This document shows, piece by piece, positions 1-10,380 of a DNA stretch of 64,000 nucleotides. Below the pieces are notes generated by a model. The model was given only the letters and a program-made list of their open reading frames with translations, had not been told where the DNA came from and did not search any database. Each line of letters starts with the position of its first letter. Positions within the stretch are counted from its first letter, which is position 1. The translations under genes and the position numbers were made by a program. This DNA comes from Saxidomus purpurata. Lineage: Eukaryota > Mollusca > Bivalvia > Venerida > Veneridae. The stretch is taken from positions 13,149,664 to 13,213,663 of the forward strand of contig JAFMSR010000012.1 of assembly GCA_022818135.1 (NCBI GenBank). Direction: 5' to 3'.

Positions 1-1351
1 TTTGGTTTTCTCTGTTATACACATTGTACAGTACTGTATTTATATTTCATTGCTGGTATTGCTTTGTTTATTTCTGTTTCAAGGTCTTGTCATTGGTACA
101 CAATAATTTTCGATCCACATCATCAGATCATATCGCTTGAAGTTGTACAAAGCGCAGATCAAATACTTTGTACTGGCTTAAACATTTCATAATGTTGACT
201 ATGTGATTATTTTTCATTTAACGTACATTTCATAATAAAACAAACTTCCTTGTCACCCATATATGTGTGAATCATTCATTCTGTGTCATATATTGAATTT
301 CGTCCTCTGCACATTTCGACCCGCGCTTTAGGTAAGATTCAACGCAGAACACGTAGGTGAAAAGTTGTTTTTCGGGGAGTTAACCTATAGCCCCCAGGCC
401 TTCAGCGCTCACAGCGCTTTGATTACGTTACAGGTGTTCAAAGGATATTGAGCAACGAGATGGTTCTTAGCTGCTTCAATTAGAAAGCGGGTTACTGAAG
501 CTCGTGTATGTACTTGATCATATTGCAGTAGAGTGTGTTTTTTCTCCTGTATTTGCCATGGTCGTAGTTTTTAGGATTTTAAAACTGGTAATCATCACAT
601 AAAGAACAGTTCGAAAGAAAACTGACCTTTGAAAAAATGGACCGATTCAAGGACTTCAGAAGAAAGTAGTACCGTAGTATTAAAGTTGCAGAGATAGATA
701 CTGCTAAAGCAACAAGGAAATCTCTACCAACCACACGCAATCTACTCATTTCAATAGTGGATTTAAGATTCACACGTCTGAATAAAAAAGAGTGATATAC
801 AATACCCAAAATACAATATGGATTATGATGGACTGCAAAGACAGGGAACACTGTGTTAGCAACAGGGCAGGTTTATCAACACTTGTATAGTTTGACCCTT
901 TATAAAAGAAAAAAAAATATTAAAAAACTTAGCATTTTAAATACATGTACAACATTATACAAGGAAAGTCGTCTTATAAAATGTTTAGAAATGCTTCTCC
1001 ACTGTTTCTATACCTTTTAATCCGCAGGTCCAACAAAAGGGCAGCAGGAGGATGGGTAACGACGGGCAGAGTGGGATGGCGAGAAAAAATATACAAAACA
1101 AAAGAAATGGAAGAAATTGAACAAAGAGAGGGATCGTAAGAGATTTAGAACGAGAGGATGTATGAAAATGCAAATGACAGGGTATGGTTGAACAATAAAT
1201 ATGACTCGACAAGCATAAAGTAAACACTCGGCTGCCAAACAAATATATTTTTCTTACATATAGCCACCTTTTTAGCATATGAGTAAAGTTTTCAGAAACA
1301 TAAACAACGCATCTTATACATATCTTGGACATCAGTTCCCTGCACAAACTT
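1..1351. other. Intergenic, no gene seen
   Basis: AT-rich DNA with only short unconserved reading frames on either strand. A moderately GC-rich patch near 300-430 has a possible donor-like 'ggtaag' at about 330, but I cannot tie it to an exon. No RNA gene was recognised. Confidence 0.5.
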
Positions 1352-2637
1352 AAAGGTCCATTACAAAGACCAAATTGAATTTTTCTGGAATTGTAACGGG
1401 GGAATACAGTTTGGAACTGGCTTCTAGAACTTTACAATAGCCAGAGCCTCGTTCCCGCCAAACCAGTTATTCTCAATGACGATTTTTTGTATCTGAACCT
1501 CGTGCTCATGATAACAACTATTATTCATTACATATCTAATTGTTTTGTAAATTCACACAGTTTTAGTTTTACTAGGCTCATTTTTGCATTTTAAAAGCAG
1601 AAACAGTCTAAAGAACAACTCAGTATCACCATTACGTAAATAACTATTAACATCAGTTTATAAACTTTGAAACCCTGTGTATTTTGATGATAGAATTACC
1701 TTAGATCATTAAAGGTCCATTACTAACACCAAATCGAATTTCTTTTACATCGGAATTGTAACGGGCGTCTTCTCAGAAGGAAAATATGACATGCTGCATC
1801 GAATGTGACCATATTGTGTTGAAAATTTGAGTTTAACAAAATAATTCATAAATTATATTTTGCCTTTTTAAAAAAGAAAGTAGGTTTTCCCGATTTCAAA
1901 TATCTTTGTAACTTTTCAGAAATCTCACAGAAAGAAGCTGTAAATAGGTTGTATATGAATAAGCATGCCTATTTTGAATTAAAGTTGAAAGTTCTTCACT
2001 TCCAATGATGTGCATAGTATAATTCTGACTGTTTACAACATGTGATAAAACGAAAGTAGGACAAAAAGACCACCCAGGTCAATCTAAGGAAATACAAAAA
2101 CATTCACTCGTTTTTCTGCAGCAGTATTTCAAACAGGAAAATACTCAAAGGCTATTGTCAAGTTTAAGAAGCCAGTTTCAAACTGTATTTCCCTGTGACA
2201 ATTCCAGAAAATTGGTCTTAGTAATGGACCGAAAAGTTTCAAAAACGAAAGTAGGTTTTCCCGTTTTCAAATATCTTTGTTATTTTCCAGAAATATCCTA
2301 GAGAGATCTCGAGGCTGTAAATAGGTTGTACATAACTAGGCATACCTATTTTGAATTATAATTGAAGAACTTTACTTCCAATGATGTGCAAAGTATATGT
2401 CTGACTGTTTACAACATTCAACAAAGCGAAAGTAGGACAAAAACACCACCCAGGCAAACCTCGGGAAATACACAAACATTTACTCGTTTTTCTGCAGCAG
2501 TATTTCAAACAGAGAAATACTCCACGGCTATTGTAAAGTTTTAGAAGCCAGTTTCAAACTATATACTATATATTTCCCTGTTACAATTCCAGATTTAAAA
2601 GAAAATTCGATTTGGTGTTACAGTAGTAATAGACCTT
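1352..2637. mobile_element. Nested inverted-repeat DNA element (MITE-like)
   Basis: About 90 bp at the left edge (from 1352, 'aaaggtccattac') reappears in reverse complement at the right edge (ending near 2637), with matching interior motifs 'ggaattgtaac' and 'actggcttctagaac'. A second inward-facing left end starts at 1711 and a second right end finishes near 2230, so there are four termini arranged outer-inner-inner-outer. This suggests one element inserted into, or duplicated within, another. Both left ends follow 'TTA', hinting at a TTAA target site, but the right flanks do not confirm this. No transposase frame is present, so it would be non-autonomous. Confidence 0.65.
1876..2620. repeat. 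Direct tandem duplication, period about 371 bp
   Basis: Two long copies begin with 'gaaagtaggttttcccg' at 1876 and 2247. They share ordered blocks: 'aaatatctttgt', 'gctgtaaataggttgta', 'ccaatgatgtgca', 'ctgactgtttacaaca', 'tttttctgcagcagtattt' and the terminal 'gccagtttcaaact'. Copies differ by substitutions and small indels. The duplication lies inside the inverted-repeat element and explains its inner termini. Confidence 0.8.
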
Positions 2638-3285
2638 TGTTTCACAGTAGAGATCAACATTTTCAAATTGAACACTTAATTACAGTATTCATAATAAAAT
2701 TGAGATTGATAAAACGTTGATAATTTTTTTTTGTAATCTTATTAATGATGGCTTTCCTTTTACACCGCGGTAAAATTTTAAAAAACGCGATAAATTTCTT
2801 TTTAGTGAAACGATTACCTTTTTTGTGTTTTAAGTAAACCAATGAAAATTGACGACACATATTAAGTTAGGCAAAGGTTGCAAGATGGATGCCATGGCTG
2901 AGTTTCGGTTTAGAAAATTGACGTACGACCAATTAACTTACAAGTATAGATTTACATAAAAGTACACTATCTTAAGGTTTCAGTCTGTGCAAATACCAAC
3001 AGTCTCATAATCCAGGCGCAAAATAGTCATTTCCTTGCCTTGTAGTCATAGTCTTCCTTCTAATCAGATGTTTGCATTATATCCTGTGTGAAAAATAGGT
3101 AGCAAGACACATTTAGGTCTATATCTTGAATGATATAAAATAAACACAGTAGATACTGTTGTAAAAGGCTTGTTAACATGCCAATGAATACCACATACGA
3201 AAATGCTTCTTGTTTAATGTTCACTTTAGGGCTAGACTGGAGGGGAGTGAACTTATGCCAAAAGTACCTCATTAACTGTTATCTG
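2638..3285. other. Upstream region / probable 5'-UTR intron of zinc-finger gene
   Basis: No gene is visible. Because a good splice acceptor follows at 3298-3299, part of this interval is probably intron of the zinc-finger transcript. I could not identify the donor or first exon. Confidence 0.4.
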
Positions 3286-3299
3286 TGTATTCTTTGCAG
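3286..3299 (+). promoter_or_regulatory. Splice acceptor before zinc-finger exon
   Basis: A pyrimidine-rich tract 'gtattctttgcag' ends with AG at 3298-3299. The following 103 bases up to the ATG at 3403 have stops in frame (TGA directly two codons upstream), so this would be a 5'-UTR exon boundary. Confidence 0.5.
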
Positions 3300-3402
3300 G
3301 AGAAAGGTACAGTCTAAACTACATTAATAGCATCACACAGCAGACAGATGTTGGCCAATCATAGTAAGACAAGGAGCATGTCTAAATCGTCTTAAGTGAA
3401 AT

Positions 3403-4257
3403 ATGGAAGTCTACCCATACCTGTGTGAAGTATGCGGGGAATCCTGGAATGGATCGTCCTGCTTCTTCTCTCTAGAAACCCATAGGTGTTCGAAACATTT
3501 GAAACGACCTTACGCATGTGAGATTTGCAAGAAGAGTTTTCTCAATGCCGCGCATTTGAAGGGACATGCCGTTGTCCATACAGGCGAAAAACCTTATAAA
3601 TGTGAACTGTGTCAGAAGAGTTACACGCAGTCAAGTTCATTGAAGATTCATATGTTGGTACATACGGGTAATTACCAATTCAAATGTGATTTCTGCAAAA
3701 AGAATTTCCGCGGTCCAAAAGATTATAGGAGTCATCTCCTCAAACACAAAGGAGAACACCCGTTTAAATGTGAAGTATGCATGGCTGGGTTTTGTTCCAT
3801 AAAACTTCTAAGGAAACATACGAAAATTCATGAGACAGATTTTAAATACAAATGTAGCCTGTGTCGTAAAGGTTTCCGATTTTCATGGAACTTGAGTAAT
3901 CATATGAGGGTCCATACAGGGGATTTGCCCTATAAATGTGACATTTGTGATTTATGCTTTTCTGTGCCATCAAAGCTAAAGTACCACAAGGCTATCCACA
4001 CTGAAAAGGGTAAAAGTAATTATAAATGTGAAATTTGTCTAAAGGAGTTCAAATCGCCAAGAGTAGCTGCGATACACATGCAAAGACATACAGGTGAACA
4101 GCTGTATCAGTGTGCTATATGTAACAGGAGTTTTCTCACATCAAATGGTCTTAAACGTCACATGTCATCATATGTGCATACTGACAAACAGCGTTTTAAG
4201 TCAAAGTCAAATCAATGTCCGCAACCCAGAATTAGGAAAAGTAAAGTGAAATCCTAG
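3403..4257 (+). CDS. C2H2 zinc-finger protein (nine fingers)
   Basis: The frame encodes 284 residues made almost entirely of Kruppel-type C2H2 zinc fingers, so the product is most likely a nuclear DNA-binding regulator. Fingers lie at about residues 39-59, 67-87, 95-115, 123-143, 151-171, 179-199, 209-229 and 237-259, most with C-x2-C-x12-H-x3-H spacing; the last has five residues between its histidines. A first, degenerate finger spans residues 8-32 (C8, C11, H27, H32). Classic linkers such as HTGEKPY (59-65) join fingers 2 and 3; later linkers are less regular (HTGDLPY, HETDFKY). The C-terminus (about 261-284) is basic, rich in Lys/Ser/Arg. There is no KRAB, SCAN, BTB or ZAD domain. The start is supported by an in-frame TGA just upstream, and a splice acceptor at 3298 implies a spliced 5' UTR. 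It is intact, with no frameshift. Orthology and target cannot be assigned: C2H2 arrays are too common. Confidence 0.93.
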   Translation: MEVYPYLCEVCGESWNGSSCFFSLETHRCSKHLKRPYACEICKKSFLNAAHLKGHAVVHTGEKPYKCELCQKSYTQSSSLKIHMLVHTGNYQFKCDFCKKNFRGPKDYRSHLLKHKGEHPFKCEVCMAGFCSIKLLRKHTKIHETDFKYKCSLCRKGFRFSWNLSNHMRVHTGDLPYKCDICDLCFSVPSKLKYHKAIHTEKGKSNYKCEICLKEFKSPRVAAIHMQRHTGEQLYQCAICNRSFLTSNGLKRHMSSYVHTDKQRFKSKSNQCPQPRIRKSKVKS

Positions 4258-5110
4258 TGGTTTACAGTAACAGTGAAAACAAAGCCCATGCATTCTTAAA
4301 AAAATCATTGGAAGTATAAAATCCAGTAATTTTGAATTGTGTGTCAGAGGACAATATTTAAAATTGTGCAGGTTTCTACTTAAAGTTTGTCTGTTAAACT
4401 TTAATGGCTGTGACACATCACATCAGGCTGTGACACCAGCTACATGACCCAACATGGGAGATGTCTTTTAAATCTAAACTTTTTAAAGGTGTGAAAACCA
4501 TGACTGAAAAAATTAATTATATGGTCTTGGCTTCTTCGCTTGCCTGAGCATATAGTCAGGGTTAAGCGATTGTGACCACGTATCATCAAGCATCTGTCAG
4601 TCTGTATACATGTACATCGAGATCTCGATATTGTAAGAAACTTCAGCTGTTGGTTCTCTTAGGTCAGAAGTTTCCCTATCCTGGAAGTCATTAAATTTTT
4701 GTTTTACACAGATGCATTTAATTGTCTCTTCAAAAATCTTCTAACACTGTAATAAAGGATAGTTGCTGAAATTTCCAAAGAATTAGACAAGTGATATACA
4801 AATGTATGAGAATTATTCTGACTGGTTTGATTTGTCAAAATACTGGCCTTCAGATTCCATAAATTGAGATACACAGGGGTTCATGAAGCTGCTAAACTTA
4901 AAAGTCATTGGAAATTGTTTTGGGCATGATTTTGCCCATTCGTACCTAATTGTGCTAAAAGATCACCCTTCAGCACAAGTTTTGAAGGTCAATATGTAGA
5001 TTTTCTTTGTCAGAAAACATATCTGAATAGTGCTGGACATTTTCTATTTTATTTACATGTCGGAGAAAGGTTGGACAAAAATGCTCTGAGATCAGTGATT
5101 ATGGTATATT
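4258..5110 (+). other. 3' UTR and intergenic; candidate poly(A) signal at 4751
   Basis: AATAAA at 4751-4756 lies about 490 bases after the zinc-finger stop codon and is a plausible polyadenylation signal. The rest up to the hAT-like element at 5116 shows no reading frame or repeat that I recognise. Confidence 0.45.
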
Positions 5111-5285
5111 TCATTCAGGCCCGTAGCTACACTGAGGCACAGGGAGGCCAGTGCCTCCCTGTTTTACTGCCAAGATTTTGAAAAAAAGATATATTTTGAG
5201 GCACTATCTTTTCAGCATAGCCGAGCTGAGGCACTATTATTAACCCCAAAACGGTTTAGGGGGTTTAGGAGCACCCGGTGGTTGG

Positions 5286-5330
5286 TGGTCGGTCGGTCGG
5301 TCGGTCGGTCGGTCGGTCGGTCGGTCGGGC
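5286..5330 (+). repeat. (GGTC)n tetranucleotide microsatellite
   Basis: About ten nearly perfect GGTC units, ending in GGGCGGTC. It directly precedes the 145-bp tandem array. On the other strand it reads (GACC)n, the kind of tetranucleotide run found beside tandem cores in bivalve pearl-type elements. Confidence 0.95.
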
Positions 5331-5340
5331 GGTCGTGCAT

Positions 5341-6290
5341 TTTCCTTGTCCGAGCATAACTTGAAAACTACTAGTTGGAATTCAATACAACTTCATACAA
5401 TGGTCAAGCACATTGAGAGGAAGTGCAGTGCACAAGAACTATAACTCCATCTTCACTAATTACAGAGTTATTGCCCTTTGTTACTTTCCTTGTCCGGAGC
5501 ATAACTTGAAAACTACTAGTTGGAATTCAGTACAACTTCATACAATGGTCAAGCACATTGAGAGGAAGTGCAGTGCACAAGAACCATAACTCCATCTTGA
5601 CTAATTACAGAGTTATTGCCCTTTGTTACTTTTCCTTGTCCGAGCATAACTTGAAAACTACTAGTTGGAATTCAATACAACTTCATACAATGATCAAGCA
5701 CACTCAGAGGAAGTGCAGTGTACAAGAACTATAACTCTATCTTGAGTATTTACTGAGTTATTGCCCTTTGTTACTTTTACTTGTCCGGAGCATAACTTGA
5801 AAACTACTGGTTGGAAACAATACAACTTCATACAATGGTCAAGCACATTGAGAGGAAGTGCAGTGCACAAGAACTATAACTCCATCTTGGCTAATTACAG
5901 AGTTATTGCCCTTTGTTACTTTTCCTTGTCCAGAGCATAACTTGAAAACTACTGGTTGGAATTCAATACAACTTCATACAAGATCAAGCACATTTGGAGG
6001 AAGTGCAGTGCACAGGAACTATAACTCCATCTTGACTCATTACAGAGTTATTACCCTTTGTTACTTTTCCTTGTCCAGAGCATAACTTGAAAACTTCTGG
6101 TTGGAATTCAATACAACTTCATACAATGGTCAAGCACAGTGAGAGGGAGTGCGGCACAGGAACCATAACTCCATCTTGACTAATTACAGGTATGCCCTTT
6201 GTTGCTTTTCCCTGTCTGGAGCATTTTTCGAAAACTACAAAGTTGGAATTCAATACAACTTCATACAATGGTCAAGCACAATGAGAGGAA
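5341..6290. repeat. 145-bp minisatellite array, about 6.5 copies
   Basis: The motif 'cataacttgaaaactact' recurs at about 5355, 5500, 5645, 5791, 5936 and 6081, with a diverged seventh at 6222, giving spacings of 145, 145, 146, 145, 145 and 141. Each unit also holds 'cttcatacaatggtcaagca', 'gaggaagtgcagtgca' and 'agttattgccctttgttac'. Short open frames here are by-products of the repeat. The last unit is the most diverged, as expected for an array edge. Confidence 0.95.
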
Positions 6291-6694
6291 CTGCTAAGAA
6301 CAATATCTCTTTTTAGTTTGTTTGCAAGGTATTATGTTACTACGAACTTCTTCAGTTTATAAAGCAATCCTTTTGGGGGTATTAATCACATTTAGTGATA
6401 GCTCTAGTTTAATTTAATTTATTTAAACAAAATATGCCTTTAGACTAGCGTTTTAGGATGACAAAAATCGCATATACGTTGGCTATTTCGAAATTCTTAT
6501 CGAACGCGAATCTTTTTCATGTAATTTATTGTTTCCGAAATCGGTATCTTAGAAGTATCAAAAACATGTTTCAAATGCAGGAAAATGCACGAAATGGCAC
6601 CCTCGAAAAAAAATATTCTGGGGGGGGGCATGCCCCAGAACCCCCCTAGAAAGTGCCTCCCTATTTTTTAACCTCTGGCTACGGCCCTGTCATT

Positions 6695-7409
6695 GAGTGC
6701 TAAAAACTGTTTATTGAAATGAATTTTACAGAACATCCTGGTTGTATTGAAGGCATCAAGCAGCTGCAGTTGTTCTCAAGTGAGCTATATATGGACACCA
6801 CGGCGTATTTTATTTAAGAGATCAATATTGGTCTGCAATTTTATTTTTATGCTCCCCAAAAGAGGGGAGTTCAAGATTCACAACTTTATATTGGGCCTAT
6901 GCTTGAATTATGTCCCTTTATTATTTATTATTTTGCTTGTATACAATTACAATTTTCATGTAAATGAGTTGTTAAGTTTTCATCTGTGTTATCTCTCAAT
7001 TATCTTTTAATATTTGTACATGTATGATATTAGATATCTGAAGTCAATTTAATAAATGTATCTAAAGTATCTAAGTCTTCTTTTGTAATTGTCATTAAAA
7101 TGTTTGTAAACTTACATCAGATTGTCTTTATATTATTATCACAAAAATTTCTTATTTCCCTTTGAACTGATAGTTCATTGCCAACTTGTGGAATACCCCG
7201 CCGGATGGAATGTTATTTGATAAAACATGTTTTGAAAAAGGTCAAGTAAAAGAACGTTTTTGTGAAATTATTTTGAACAAGGGTGCCAAATTGACATAAA
7301 ACATGCCCATCAATGGAGGCATAACTTAGTACCTGGCAGTTCATAGGTTTTGTAAAACCTGTTTGAACTATAGAGCAGTAACTTGATCTATAGGGCTGTC
7401 AAGGCTAAT
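6695..7409. other. Intergenic, no gene seen
   Basis: AT-rich with an 87-codon chance frame at 6747-7010 that shows no domain. AATAAA-like signals occur near 7050. Nothing else was recognised. Confidence 0.4.
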
Positions 7410-8103
7410 TTCATCATTTTTCTATAATTCAAGGGCCTTAATCCAATGCGATTTTGATTGTTATCAAACTTGGCCTAGACATGGCCACAAATATTTTCAC
7501 CAAGTTTGGTGAAGATGGACTGAAAACTGTTCGCCATAGAGAGTGAGCAAGGCTAATTTGGCTCAAGGGCCATAATCCAAAAGTGCCTCAGGTGATTTGG
7601 CTGGTTATCGAACTTGGCCTAGACATTATGCCCACAAACATGTTCAGCAAGTTTGATGAATATCTGATGAAAACTGTTCTTTTTGATAGCGGACAAGGGT
7701 AATTTGGCAAATTTAGGATAATTCAAGGGCCATAATCCAAGTCACCGTTCAATGCCTTGGGCGATCTGGCTGGTTATCGAAGTTAGCCTAGACACTATGC
7801 CAACGAAACATTTTCAGCAAGTTTGGTGAAGATCGGATGAAAACTGTTCGACTTGAGAGTGGACAAGGCTATTTTGGCCAATTTTGGATTATTCAAGGGT
7901 CATAATCCAAAAGTGCTTACGGCAATTTGGCTCATTAGGGAACTCGGCCCAGACATTATGCCGACAAATGTATTCAGCAAGTTTGGTGAAGATCAGACAA
8001 AAACTGTTGGACTTAGAGCGGACAGCGTGTGGACATCGCTGCACGCCCGCCGCAGGTGTTCCCATAATACGTTCATACGGGCGTATAAAAATTGCAACAG
8101 ATT
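7410..8103 (+). mobile_element. Pearl/Helentron-like element: about 160-bp tandem core and 3' end
   Basis: Four imperfect units are marked by 'aagggccataatccaa' at about 7431, 7565, 7726 and 7895, each followed by 'acttggcctagacatta', 'cagcaagtttggtgaagat' and 'tgaaaactgttc'. The array ends with 'agcggaca' and then 'cataatacgttcatacggg' plus 'cgtataaaaa', the same type of terminus seen at 46.3 kb. Known bivalve pearl and Helentron-type elements have a central tandem core followed by a short 3' hairpin; that assignment is inference. No Rep/helicase frame is present. Confidence 0.65.
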
Positions 8104-8249
8104 TTAAAGTTTTATGTAAAATGGGTAATGCCCACTTCTGTTGTCCTCAAACTCCTGTAGTTTTGATAATATTAGTTACCGGAAAGGTGATTGGCGTATT
8201 TTTTGATTGTTTGGAACTCTTGTTACTGTTTAAGTATGTATAAAACAAG

Positions 8250-8394
8250 TGTGGAAGCACTGAGTTTTCGAATCTGGGGGTTGCTCTCAAGTGTTGAAGC
8301 ACTGAGTTTTTGACTGATGGTTGCTATCAAGTGTTGAAGCACTGAGTTTTCGACTGCGGGTTGCTATCAAGTGTTGAAGCACTGAGTTGTCGAC
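8250..8394 (+). repeat. 40-bp minisatellite, 3.6 copies
   Basis: Units start with 'gtgttgaagcactgagtttt' at 8250, 8290, 8330 and 8370, each followed by 'cgactg.gggttgctatcaa'. The period is exactly 40 and the last copy is truncated after 'gagttgtcgacc'. It lies about 150 bp after the end of the pearl-like element. Confidence 0.92.
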
Positions 8395-8992
8395 CTTAAG
8401 GTCACTAGACTGTAGCACACCAAAATATAAACACTTGATCTTGTCGTTCGGACAAGATTGTTTTAAAAGTATTCCTTTTGTTTACGTAACAGCCAGGGTT
8501 ATTTGGACCGCTTTAGTAGAAAATCGCAATGCCCACGATTTGTTTTAGGGGTACTATATAGGAGCGTAGCTCGGCACATTGGGTGTTTCCAGGCTCTGAA
8601 GTAGCCAAAGGCCGGAGGCAGGCATGTATAAAAGATTTATTAGGCACGTTTGCAGACAAAACGGCAAGTACTGCTTATGCACATGTCCACTAAGACCAGA
8701 TGACTACGCCAGCGTGTGACTTCGTATGAGAACACGGCAGTTGCTCCAGGTTTTGAGTTTACCACTTGATATAGTTTGGCCGTACTCGTGTATATATACA
8801 TAGTTCATACAGTGACACATACAGGGAAAACAACAGTCTTTGTATCTGAAGCAGCAGCGCAGTTTCGAGTTTAGTACCCAAAACTAAGACTTGCCTATCT
8901 CTGAAATAGGCACGCCTCACTTCATGTAATGCGACACACTGTACAGTATTACTGATCACCGTATAAAGCTGTCTCCGTTTAACCGCACCAGC
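8395..8992. other. Intergenic, no gene seen
   Basis: No supported gene. A 94-codon minus-strand frame at 8759-9043 overlaps the hairpin at 8993 and has no recognisable domain, so I do not call it. Confidence 0.4.
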
Positions 8993-9101
8993 TGGAAGTA
9001 TCGTAGATGGGACCACAACACTGAATTTTAGTTGAAATAGCAATGTGACTATGACATTTTAACTAAGATTCAGTGTTTAGGTCCCATCTACGATACTTCC
9101 A
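8993..9101. repeat. Long hairpin (41-bp arms, 27-base loop)
   Basis: The arm 8993-9033 and the arm 9061-9101 are reverse complements with about 3 mismatches in 41 positions. Their outer ends read 'tggaagtatcgtagatggga' and its complement. The spacing and near-identity suggest a recent foldback element, or a structured RNA. No target duplication was found at the edges. Confidence 0.85.
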
Positions 9102-9112
9102 CCTGTACTGTA

Positions 9113-10380
9113 CACTTGCTTCCTTTTTATGTCCCCGAAAGTCCGTCCGTGTGGCCTCTCTTCCATCTCAAAAGTTACACTTAGAGTTTGAAGGAAATGT
9201 AACCCGGTATATACGCGCGCACTCGTGTCCGGATTGTAACTTTTGTCATGTATTGAAGGATTTTAAAACAACTTGGAACAAATGTTCAGCGCATGAAGAC
9301 GACATTCTTGTCGAGTAGCAGTAGGTACAAGGGGAAGTAACCACTAGGGAGAATCTAAAAAAACTCAGCAGCAGTTTCTCCCCCTTACAGCCTTGTGTTT
9401 TATAAAAATTTCCAGTATTTCTAGTTAATCCCTAAAAAAATATTCGTTTGTTAAGAATAAGATACATAAACATGGCAAAGTGTCTTCCAAGTATTTTACT
9501 AATCAAGTCCCACGCATGCTTTTCATACAAGTACATTTGTAGTGTTAAACACCACAGTTTTTATTTCCCAACACATACACATTTATATATAAGAGATGTA
9601 TAAAATTGTCTTGTAAAAATGAACTTGAGTTAGTCTAGTTTTCGCCAAATTTGAATTAGGAAATACAGACTTTTAAAAGACTGAGTTTGTAACATTACCA
9701 ATTATAAGTGTTACTTCCATTAAGATCCCTTTTGATAATTATTATTTGCTAGATTATATAGAAGACACTGGACAGAAACACGCATACTGGACATTTGAAA
9801 ACATGTATCATACGTTGTATATATTGAAAGGAAAACTAGCAATGTAATATACTTTAATAAAAAATGAATTCGATTCCTGTTTCAACCGTTTAAGCTCTAA
9901 GCTGGACGAAGAGAGAGACTTTCAGTGAACAATGTCTGTCTAGAATTTTTTGATAACGCTGTACAAGGATTTCCAGAATTAAGAACTGCTGATAAGGATC
10001 ATTCACGCGATGTTCCCTTTGTTTTTGGCAGGGGTCTCAAGTCTTCGATAGCAATTCCTTATAACATTATAGGTCACAGATTCAGACCAGCAGAAGGTCT
10101 ATGTAGATAACCCCTATCAATATTTGGGTTAGTGGGTCAAAGGTCAAGGTCACAGTGAGCCGAACTTTGAAAATATTTTCCGCTCGATATCTTGAAATCA
10201 GTTTGACCGACAGTCTTCATAAGATGATTTGTCATACTGTGTAGATGCTCCCTATTGTTTTTGGGGTCTGAACTCTGTTAGCTTTTCCTTGATAACATTG
10301 CAAATATTTTAACAAAACTTACTCAGACTAGTCCAGCCAGACCAGTAGAGCGATACTGGCCCTTTTGGGCCTCTTGTTCA
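9113..10380. repeat. Fragments of bivalve-type dispersed repeats
   Basis: 9130-9330 contains 'gtccgtccgtgtggcc' and a late 'gcgcatgaagacgacattc', which I associate with dispersed repeats in bivalve intergenic DNA. 9990-10380 contains 'gtcaaaggtcaaggtcacag' at about 10136 and ends in 'ggcccttttgggcctcttgt' with a small hairpin. The family name is uncertain; similarity is from memory, not a search. The middle (9.35-9.95 kb) holds nothing I recognise. Confidence 0.4.

Larger units (their letters stand above)
5116..6689. mobile_element. hAT-like non-autonomous element with 5-bp TSD
   Basis: The left end reads 'CAGGCCCGTAGCTAC' from 5116 and the right end 'GGCTACGGCCCTG' to 6689, imperfect inverted repeats of the CAGGG..GTAGC type. 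Both edges are flanked by TCATT (5111-5115 and 6690-6694), an exact 5-bp target duplication. Subterminal 'gggaggc..tgcctccct' sequence and a GC-rich 'ggggggcatgcccc' palindrome near 6621 resemble metazoan hAT ends. There is no transposase frame. The inside carries a GGTC microsatellite and a 145-bp tandem array, probably a nested second element. hAT assignment is inference from the terminal sequence; most hATs make 8-bp duplications, so another family is possible. Confidence 0.7.

Noticed and set aside
5341..8394. CRISPR-like array
   Set aside because: Repeats are direct tandem minisatellites without alternating unique spacers, in a eukaryotic context.
8759..9043. 94-residue minus-strand protein
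   Set aside because: Overlaps the left arm of the 8993-9101 hairpin and has no recognisable feature.
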